64,000 nucleotides of DNA, from positions 434,001-498,000 of the forward strand of contig NC_014100.1 in the NCBI RefSeq assembly GCF_000092285.1, in the 5' to 3' direction. This document shows positions 57,930 to 64,000 of the stretch, one piece after another. The first letter of the stretch is position 1. The number at the start of each line of letters is the position of its first letter. The notes under the pieces were generated by a model, which was given only the letters and a program-made list of their open reading frames with translations, had not been told where the DNA came from and did not search any database. Position numbers and translations under genes: made by a program. The stretch is from Caulobacter segnis ATCC 21756 (lineage in GTDB: Bacteria; Pseudomonadota; Alphaproteobacteria; Caulobacterales; Caulobacteraceae).

Positions 57930-59039
57930 TCAGCGGCCCAGGTGCTTGTCGAAGAACTTCAGCATCACGTCGTAGGCCTGCCGCGATTCTGGAACGTCCG
58001 CGTTGTAGAAGAAGCCATGGAAGAGGCCCTCCCAGACATGCAGGTCGGCCTCGACGCCCAGGCGGACGAGCTGGGTGTGAGTGTAGACCGTCGAGCTCAG
58101 CTCGAAGCCACGCGTGGCGGTGATCAGGAGCGTCGGCGGGAACTGGCTCAGCACGGCGTCCGACGCGGTCGGCGACACCAGCGGGTCCTTGATGCTCGCG
58201 CCGGCCAGATAGGGCATGCCCGAACTATCGGAGGCCGGGCGCACGGGCGGCCAGGGCGCGGGCGGACGCGCGTCGCCCAACGGGCCGGTGAAGAAGTCCG
58301 CGTCGCCGCCAAAGCCCGAGGACGACAAGGTCGCGCCCGCGCAGAAGATGCCGATCGCGCCGGGCTTTGGCAGGCCGTGCGCCTGGAACCATGCGACCGA
58401 CATGCCTGTCAGCATGCCGCCGGCGGAACAGCCATAGATGCCGATGTTCTGGGCCGGATAGGTCTTCAGAAGCTCGCGATAGACCGCGGCCACGTCTTCG
58501 CTGGCGGCGGGGAAGCGGTGCTCCGGGCCTTGGCGGTAGTCGACCGCGACAACGCGAACGCGTCCCAGACTGGTCAGGGGCAGCGACTCAAGCTCGCCGC
58601 AGCCCTGGAAGCATCCCATGAACCCGCCACCGTGCAGATTGATCAGGACGCGGTTGCGGTTCTCGGGCGCTACGCCTGCCTTGGGGGTGTAGTCGTAGAC
58701 GTGCACGCCCCCGATCTTGGTGTCGACCCTCTCGTGGGGAAACAGCACACGCTGCCGGGCCAGGTACGGCTCCATGAAGACTGGAACCCCGTCCTTCTGC
58801 ACCAGCAGTTCCGGCTGCTGCATCTGGCGCAGGTGCTCGGCCATGTAGGCCTTTCCCTCGGGCGAAAGCAGACTTGAGACCGGAACGCTCATGGCCGGGG
58901 CGTGGACCGTGCCGTCGGGATCGACCTTCACCGGCGACGGCTTGCGATCCTGGGCCGAGGCGGCGCCGGCCGCCAGAGCGCAGAGAGCGATCATCATCGC
59001 CTTGGCCACACCGCGTCCGCGCGCGTTTCGCGTTTCCAT
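57930..59039 (-). CDS. Exported alpha/beta hydrolase, HSL/BD-FAE-like
   Basis: A 369-residue exported esterase. A signal peptide ends at GAASAQ. The conserved features are LINLHGGGFMGCFQGC, IGIYGCSAGGMLTG (nucleophile Ser), ITATRGFE and GLFHGFFY (His). The N-terminal 110 residues add a region seen in other large esterases (HLRQMQQPELLVQ). It is a distant relative of the HSL esterases at 53531 and 59232. Operator 6 lies about 90 bases upstream. Its cut is expected in the periplasm. Confidence 0.85.
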   Translation of the reverse strand: METRNARGRGVAKAMMIALCALAAGAASAQDRKPSPVKVDPDGTVHAPAMSVPVSSLLSPEGKAYMAEHLRQMQQPELLVQKDGVPVFMEPYLARQRVLFPHERVDTKIGGVHVYDYTPKAGVAPENRNRVLINLHGGGFMGCFQGCGELESLPLTSLGRVRVVAVDYRQGPEHRFPAASEDVAAVYRELLKTYPAQNIGIYGCSAGGMLTGMSVAWFQAHGLPKPGAIGIFCAGATLSSSGFGGDADFFTGPLGDARPPAPWPPVRPASDSSGMPYLAGASIKDPLVSPTASDAVLSQFPPTLLITATRGFELSSTVYTHTQLVRLGVEADLHVWEGLFHGFFYNADVPESRQAYDVMLKFFDKHLGR

Positions 59040-59128
59040 CTCGTTTTCTCCCTATGGCTGGCTGTTAGCCGCCTAGCCCTGTTTTGCTGCGCGCCGCAGC
59101 CTTGGCTGGGGCGAACTAGAGCGTCTTG

Positions 59129-59142
59129 GGTAATCGATTGCA
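59129..59142. promoter_or_regulatory. LacI-type operator 6 (divergent esterases)
   Basis: GGTAATCGATTGCA, between two divergent esterase genes and 34 bases start to start from operator 7. Confidence 0.78.
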
Positions 59143-59162
59143 AGTTCCTTCTCTAGAGGGGT

Positions 59163-59176
59163 TGCAATCGATTGCT
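59163..59176. promoter_or_regulatory. LacI-type operator 7 (esterase at 59232)
   Basis: TGCAATCGATTGCT, 55 bases upstream of the proposed TTG start at 59232, almost the same distance as operator 5 from its paralogue. Confidence 0.8.
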
Positions 59177-59231
59177 TTTTCAGGGATCACTTGGTGCAAG
59201 AACCGAAGTGTTCGGAGTCGGGGAGGCCGGT

Positions 59232-60278
59232 TTGACTGTATCGAGACGCGATCTGCACGCGATGATGCTGGGCGCGGCGTTCGCCGCGGGCGCCGGCCAG
59301 TCCTTGGCGGCCGCCGTGGGCGAGGGCGGCGAGGATATCCTGGCCCGCGTCGACCCGGAATTGCGCGAGGGCGCTCGCGCCCTGCTGGCTAGGCCCTCTC
59401 CGGAGTGGACCCTGCCCGAGCTCAAGGCCTTGAGGGCGCGGATTCCGCCGCCCCCCGCGCCCTTGGCGAGTCCTCCAGTGGAGCGCCGCGTCATTCCGGG
59501 CGCTCCCGGCGGGCCGGACGTATCGGTCCAGGTGATCGGCGCCGGCCCTCGCGGCAAGGCGCGGCCGGCGCTGCTGCACATCCATGGCGGTGGCTTCATC
59601 CTGGGACGCGCCGAGGACTCCACGCCTCTGTGCCAGACGATCGCCGCGGAGATGGATTGTCTCGTGGTCAATGTGGAATACCGGCTTTGCCCGGAGACGC
59701 CTTTCCCGGGACCGGTCGAGGACTGCTACGCGGCCCTGGCGTGGGTGCATCGCAACGCAGATGCCCTGGGCGTCGATCGCGATCGCATCGCGGTGATGGG
59801 CGAGAGCGCCGGCGGCGGCCTGGCGGCGATGGTCGCCATCGCCGCGCGCGACCGCCGCGAAGTCCAGCTGCGCTATCAAGTCCTGATCTATCCCATGCTC
59901 GACGATCGGACCGGTAGCACGCGCCGCGTCCCGCCGTTCATCGGCAGTATCGGCTGGGACGAGGCTGGCAACCGGTTTGGATGGACGAGCTTCCTGGGGG
60001 CGCCCGCCGGCCAGGGGCAGCCGCCCCACGGCGCCGTGCCGGCCCGGCTCTCCGACCTTCGCGGCCTGGCGCCGGCCTTCATCGGCGTCGGCGCCATCGA
60101 CCTCTTCGTCGAAGAGGATCTGGAGTACGCCCGGCGCCTGGTCCTCGCGGGCGTGCCGACCCAGTTTCACCTCACGCCGGGCGCGTATCACGGCTTTGAT
60201 TTCATCGCGCCACAGTCGCGCCCGTCCAAGGCGTTCACCGCCGCCTGGATGAGCGGGTTGCGCGCCGCCTTCGCCTGA
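59232..60278 (+). CDS. Alpha/beta hydrolase, HSL family, exported (second copy)
   Basis: A 348-residue paralogue of the esterase at 53531, with a Tat-type start (TVSRRDLHAMMLGAAFAAGAG) so it is exported. The core has HIHGGGFILGR, nucleophile in VMGESAGGGLA, GVGAIDLFVEED and GAYHGFDF. The TTG at 59232 follows GGGGAGG; a TTG at 59172 would overlap the operator and is rejected. The two paralogues differ in export, so one probably acts outside and the other inside the cell. It is followed by a TonB receptor with its own operator. Confidence 0.88.
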   Translation: MTVSRRDLHAMMLGAAFAAGAGQSLAAAVGEGGEDILARVDPELREGARALLARPSPEWTLPELKALRARIPPPPAPLASPPVERRVIPGAPGGPDVSVQVIGAGPRGKARPALLHIHGGGFILGRAEDSTPLCQTIAAEMDCLVVNVEYRLCPETPFPGPVEDCYAALAWVHRNADALGVDRDRIAVMGESAGGGLAAMVAIAARDRREVQLRYQVLIYPMLDDRTGSTRRVPPFIGSIGWDEAGNRFGWTSFLGAPAGQGQPPHGAVPARLSDLRGLAPAFIGVGAIDLFVEEDLEYARRLVLAGVPTQFHLTPGAYHGFDFIAPQSRPSKAFTAAWMSGLRAAFA

Positions 60279-60330
60279 CGCGGACGCGGCGGGCGAAGCA
60301 GTTCACGCGGAAATCTACGCCACTGAAAGT

Positions 60331-60344
60331 GGCAATCGATTGCG
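60331..60344. promoter_or_regulatory. LacI-type operator 8 (TonB receptor at 60382)
   Basis: GGCAATCGATTGCG, 37 bases upstream of the GTG at 60382. A TTGACG sequence follows three bases later, close enough for the repressor to block RNA polymerase. Confidence 0.8.
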
Positions 60345-60381
60345 GTTTTGACGCTAAACAATAAGAAGGGGAGGTATCGTC

Positions 60382-62550
60382 GTGAGAAAAACTTCATTCC
60401 ACGCGGGTTCGCGTTCGGCGCTTTGGCGCGGCGTGAGCCTGGCGGCGTTGGCGGGTCTGTCTTTCGCCGCCAGCGGGCCGGCCCTGGCCCAACAGGCGCA
60501 GGGCGAGACGACCGAGTCAGAAAAGCTCGACGAGGTGGTCGTCACCGCGCTCAAGGGCGGGTCCCAGGTCATCGCGCGCGCGCCCGTCGCCATTCAGGCC
60601 TTCTCGGACAAGGTCCTGACCGAGCGCGGCGTTCGAGACGGCGCGGACCTGATCCAGATGATCCCCGGCGCGTCGCAGGCGCAGGAGATCGGCGCGGGCT
60701 ATCGAATCTTTTCGTTCCGGGGCTCCGGCGCCGGCGGTCCGGTCGGCGACGGCATGATCGGCTACTATCTGGACGACACCCCCTTTGGTGTCCCCAACAA
60801 CCAGGCCGCCCCGCCCCTCCAGTATTTCGACATCGAGCGGGTGGAAGTTCTGCGCGGGCCGCAGGGCACGCTGTACGGCTCGGGCTCGATGGGCGGCGCC
60901 ATCATCTATCGCACCAAGAGCCCCAGTCTCAGCCGCATGGGCTTCACCGCCGAAAGCGAACTGTCGGGCACGCGCGACGCGGGCGATCCCAACTATCGCG
61001 TGGCGGGAGCGGTCTCGATCCCGATCATCGAAGACAAGTTGGGCCTGCGCGTCAGCGGCGGCTACGACAAGCGGGCGGGCTATAACGACATCTACCAGGG
61101 CGCCCCCACGGGCACGCCCTACAAGACCGACGCCAACGGCGTGGTCGCCAAGAACCTTCAGGCGGTGCTGCTGTGGAAGCCCACCGACCGCTCGACCGTG
61201 CGGCTGCGGGCCTGGCGGTTCAGCACCGATCAGGACTATCTGAACGTCATGAACTCGGTGGATCCGCCCTATGCGGCCTACCAGGGCACGGTCAGCGGCT
61301 ATGATCGCCGGCGCGCGAACTACTATTCCGGGACGATCACCCACGAGTTCGACGGTCTGACCCTGACGAACGCCACCTCCTATCAGAAGTCGCTGCCGGG
61401 CGGCTTTGGCGTGGCCCTGAATCTCGGCGCGCCGCTGGGTATTGGCACGCTGATCAACGGCGGTGACGCCCACAGTTTCGTCAACGAGTTCCGGCTCGCG
61501 ACCTCGGGCGACGGCCCGCTGCACTGGGTGGGCGGCGCCTTCTACCAGAAGGCCCGGGGCCTCTATACCTTCTCCCTGGACTTCCCCAGCCTGAAGCTCG
61601 GCGGCAGCACCATCACCCGCACCGAGAACGCCTCGGTGTTCTCGGAAATCAGCTACGACCTGATGGACGGCAAGCTGGTGCCGCTGTTTGGCCTTCGCTA
61701 CTTCAAGGACGATCGTTCGTCGGAATCGGTGACGAACGGCGAGCTGATCACCAGCCAAGCCAAACCGGACGCCCTGACCTGGCGGGCGAACCTGGCCTAT
61801 TACCCGACCGACAAGTGGATGCTGTTCTTCAACGCGGGCACCGGGTTCCGGAGCGGGATCCTGCAGTCGCAGGCCCAAGCCAACGCGGTGATCGCCGACG
61901 GCGTGCCGACCAGTATCTCGTTGACGCCCGACAAGCTGCGGAACATCGAAATCGGAGCCAAGGGCAAGCTGTTCGACGACAGGCTGCATCTGTCGATCAG
62001 CGCCTACGACATCAAGTACACGAACCTTCAGAGCGCCTTCAACACGTCGATCGGGCTCTCGGCCTTCGCCAATCTTGGCGACGCCAAGACCAAAGGCATC
62101 GATATCGAGGCGTCGTGGGACACCCCCGTCAAGGGGCTCAACTTGACCCTGATCGGCAACGTCAACACCTCGGAGTTCACCAACGTCATCCCCGCCTTCG
62201 CCGCCGCCAATCCGCGTAACGGCGACGGTGAGGACCTGTTCAACACGCCGCCCTACAACTGGCGTCTGGACGTGAACTATCAGAAGAGCGTCGGGCTCTA
62301 CGACGTGTTCGCCAACGCCTCCGCCACCGCTGTCGGCCGGGCGCGCAACAGCGACGCCACCGTCAATACGCTCGATCCCTATCAGCTCTATCGCGCCAGC
62401 GTCGGGGTTCGAAAGGGCGCCTACGAGGTCAAGCTGTTCGGCGAGAACCTCTCGGACGAGCGTGGCCCCACCGCCGCGAACGGCCCAACCTTGCTGGCGG
62501 GGCCGCGCCCGCGAACCATCGGCGTGAACCTCAGCCTCGACTTCAACTAG
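60382..62550 (+). CDS. TonB-dependent receptor, LacI-regulated (second copy)
   Basis: A 722-residue outer-membrane receptor, GTG start after GGGGAGG. The signal peptide ends near GPALAQQ. The TonB box is DEVVVTALK, and the plug has APVAIQAFSDKVL, IPGASQAQ and IERVEVLRGPQGTLYGSG. The barrel ends in PRTIGVNLSLDFN. It is the paralogue of the receptor at 51218. Both lie beside an HSL esterase paralogue, so a receptor-esterase pair has been duplicated in opposite gene order. Two receptors in one regulon may take different acylation states of the substrate. Confidence 0.93.
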   Translation: MRKTSFHAGSRSALWRGVSLAALAGLSFAASGPALAQQAQGETTESEKLDEVVVTALKGGSQVIARAPVAIQAFSDKVLTERGVRDGADLIQMIPGASQAQEIGAGYRIFSFRGSGAGGPVGDGMIGYYLDDTPFGVPNNQAAPPLQYFDIERVEVLRGPQGTLYGSGSMGGAIIYRTKSPSLSRMGFTAESELSGTRDAGDPNYRVAGAVSIPIIEDKLGLRVSGGYDKRAGYNDIYQGAPTGTPYKTDANGVVAKNLQAVLLWKPTDRSTVRLRAWRFSTDQDYLNVMNSVDPPYAAYQGTVSGYDRRRANYYSGTITHEFDGLTLTNATSYQKSLPGGFGVALNLGAPLGIGTLINGGDAHSFVNEFRLATSGDGPLHWVGGAFYQKARGLYTFSLDFPSLKLGGSTITRTENASVFSEISYDLMDGKLVPLFGLRYFKDDRSSESVTNGELITSQAKPDALTWRANLAYYPTDKWMLFFNAGTGFRSGILQSQAQANAVIADGVPTSISLTPDKLRNIEIGAKGKLFDDRLHLSISAYDIKYTNLQSAFNTSIGLSAFANLGDAKTKGIDIEASWDTPVKGLNLTLIGNVNTSEFTNVIPAFAAANPRNGDGEDLFNTPPYNWRLDVNYQKSVGLYDVFANASATAVGRARNSDATVNTLDPYQLYRASVGVRKGAYEVKLFGENLSDERGPTAANGPTLLAGPRPRTIGVNLSLDFN

Positions 62551-62563
62551 GCCCGACCGAGCG

Positions 62564-62589
62564 GGCGGCGGGGCGAAGGTCCCGCCGCC
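62564..62589 (+). terminator. GC-rich hairpin after the second TonB receptor
   Basis: GGCGGCGGG and CCCGCCGCC form a perfect 9-bp stem with an 8-base loop, 14 bases after the receptor stop. No clear U-run follows, so Rho-independent action is uncertain. Confidence 0.5.
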
Positions 62590-62755
62590 TGACGATTCCC
62601 CGAACTGAGGGGGCCGCGCGCCGCTCGTGGGATCGAGAGGCCGACGCGGTTCATTCCCCGCGCGGGGGGAGCCCCTGCTGCTTCCCCCGCGACTTCTTTT
62701 CTCCAAACCGAACGCGCCGCCCTGTGGCGTCGCGATGGCCTGGGAGGGTTTGACC

Positions 62756-64000
62756 GTGAGCGGCTTGTTCGATGATCGTCGCGCCTTCGGCGTGGGCCGC
62801 CGGTCCGTTCTCGCGTGCGCGGGCCTGATCGCGGGCGTCCAAGGCGCGGCGGCGGGCTCGGCCGCGGCCGCCACCAAGTCCGCGCCATTCAGCCTGGCCG
62901 CCGGCGGCGCCCTGGCCCAGGCTTCGACCGCCGCCGGCCGCGTGGCGGGCTATGTTCGCGGCGGGATTTTCACCTTCAAGGGCGTGCCCTACGCCGGTCC
63001 GACCGGCGGGGAAAACCGTTTTCTGCCGCCGCGCGCGCCGGAGCCCTGGAAGGGCGTCCGCAGCGCTCGCCACTATGGCCCAATCTGCCCCCAGGATCAG
63101 GGAACAGGCCGCCTCAACGATGAGGAAGCCTTCGTCTTTCAATGGAACGACGCCGTCCAGAGCGAAGACTGCCTGAGGCTCAATGTCTGGACGCCGGGCC
63201 TTGAGGGCTCCGGACGACGGCCGGTCATGGTGTGGCTCCACGGGGGCGGCTTCGCGGCCGGCTCCGGCCATGATCTGCCGGCGTTCGATGGCGAGAACCT
63301 CGCGCGCCGGGGGGACGTGGTGGTCGTGACGCTCAATCACCGCCTGAACGTTCTGGGCTATCTGGACCTGTCCCACTGCGATGAGCGGTTCGCCCAGTCT
63401 GGCAACGTCGGCATGCTCGACATCGTCGCCGCCTTGGCGTGGGTTCGCGACAACATCGCCCAGTTCGGTGGGGATCCCGACCGGGTTCTGATCTTCGGTC
63501 AGTCCGGGGGAGGGGCTAAGGTCTCGACTCTGATGGGCATGCCCGCCGCCCGCGGTCTCTTTCACCGCGCCATCGTCATGAGCGGCTCCTTCAGCCGCGC
63601 CGTCTCCCAGGAGAAGGCGCGCCGCCTGACCGATCTGACCCTGGCTGAACTGGGCCTCTCGACTTCGGACGTCGCTCGTCTCCAGACCCTGCCGCACGCG
63701 CGCCTTCTGGAGGCGGGGCAACGGGTCCGGGCGCGGGTCAACAAGCCGTTCGACGGCTTCGTCGACGCCCGCCTTATCCCCGATCACCTCGACTTCGCGC
63801 CCGTGGTCGACGGGGCCATCCTGCCGACCTGTCCCTTCCATCCGGACGCGCCGGCGATTTCCGCCGACGTGCCGCTGATGGTCGGCACGACGCTCAACGA
63901 GTTTGTCCACGGGATCAACCACCCCGAGGTCGAGGCGATGAGCTTGGCGGAGCTGACGGCGCGGGCTGAGCGCTTCCTGCCCGGAAAGGGCGCGAGCCTC
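62756..64000 (+). CDS. Carboxylesterase type B, exported (cut by the window end)
   Basis: The first 415 residues of a type B carboxylesterase; the gene runs past the end. After a Tat-like start (GRRSVLACAGLIAG) come the hallmarks FKGVPYAGPTGGENRF, SEDCLRLNVWTPG, VWLHGGGFAAGSGHD and nucleophile Ser in VLIFGQSGGGAKVS. The GTG at 62756 is preferred: GGGAGGG lies just upstream, although an in-frame ATG at 62735 is possible. It adds a fourth esterase family to the regulon. No operator is seen directly upstream, so it may share the receptor's promoter. Confidence 0.9.
   Translation, partial: MSGLFDDRRAFGVGRRSVLACAGLIAGVQGAAAGSAAAATKSAPFSLAAGGALAQASTAAGRVAGYVRGGIFTFKGVPYAGPTGGENRFLPPRAPEPWKGVRSARHYGPICPQDQGTGRLNDEEAFVFQWNDAVQSEDCLRLNVWTPGLEGSGRRPVMVWLHGGGFAAGSGHDLPAFDGENLARRGDVVVVTLNHRLNVLGYLDLSHCDERFAQSGNVGMLDIVAALAWVRDNIAQFGGDPDRVLIFGQSGGGAKVSTLMGMPAARGLFHRAIVMSGSFSRAVSQEKARRLTDLTLAELGLSTSDVARLQTLPHARLLEAGQRVRARVNKPFDGFVDARLIPDHLDFAPVVDGAILPTCPFHPDAPAISADVPLMVGTTLNEFVHGINHPEVEAMSLAELTARAERFLPGKGASL

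Overview
The window reads as a GC-rich alphaproteobacterial chromosome, most likely Caulobacter or a close relative. The signs are strong GC bias at third codon positions, several large TonB-dependent receptors, a che cluster with tandem MCP genes, and many Tat-type signal peptides. The genus is an inference from these traits.

Layout. (1) 68-12820: a chemotaxis operon (cheY-cheA-cheW-mcp-mcp-mcp-cheW-cheR-cheB) followed by a convergent soluble MCP-like gene. The three MCPs share near-identical signalling domains, one has stacked HAMP domains, and all end in a possible CheR-tethering tail. (2) 13074-21516: an ABC polysaccharide exporter (Wzm/Wzt type) with a methyltransferase, a WbsX-RgpF fusion, two GT61 glycosyltransferases and an esterase-like phytase protein, mostly joined by 4-base stop/start overlaps. 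(3) 21595-about 35400: a tRNA-Arg(CCU) gene followed by an AT-richer island. The island has a large tyrosine recombinase broken by one extra G, then a six-gene minus-strand operon encoding a C5 cytosine methyltransferase, Vsr, an HNH nuclease, two GHKL (MORC/MutL-like) ATPases and a methyltransferase-like protein. A PD-(D/E)XK-like nuclease gene diverges from it. Next come a non-coding block rich in dyads, a 147-base nested hairpin, an XRE regulator, an excisionase-like protein and a second tyrosine recombinase.

(4) 35683-46449: an AraC regulator, three alpha/beta hydrolases (two with an Asp nucleophile), an isochorismatase-like hydrolase, a large winged-helix/NTPase regulator and a TonB receptor, ending in an internally deleted IS6-family transposase. 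(5) 47039-64000: what looks like one LacI-controlled regulon. It holds a GH68 enzyme, a neutral-ceramidase-like hydrolase, a LacI regulator, two related TonB receptors, an SLC45/SuxC-type sugar transporter and six esterases of several families. Eight copies of a 14-bp palindrome (consensus GGCAATCGATTGCC) lie upstream of these genes.

The two most interesting units are the GHKL-ATPase/methylase/nuclease operon, a probable anti-phage or modification system of uncommon composition, and the LacI regulon. The regulon combines sucrose-type functions with an unusual number of esterases; I suggest it takes up and de-acylates an esterified sugar, possibly an acyl-sucrose.
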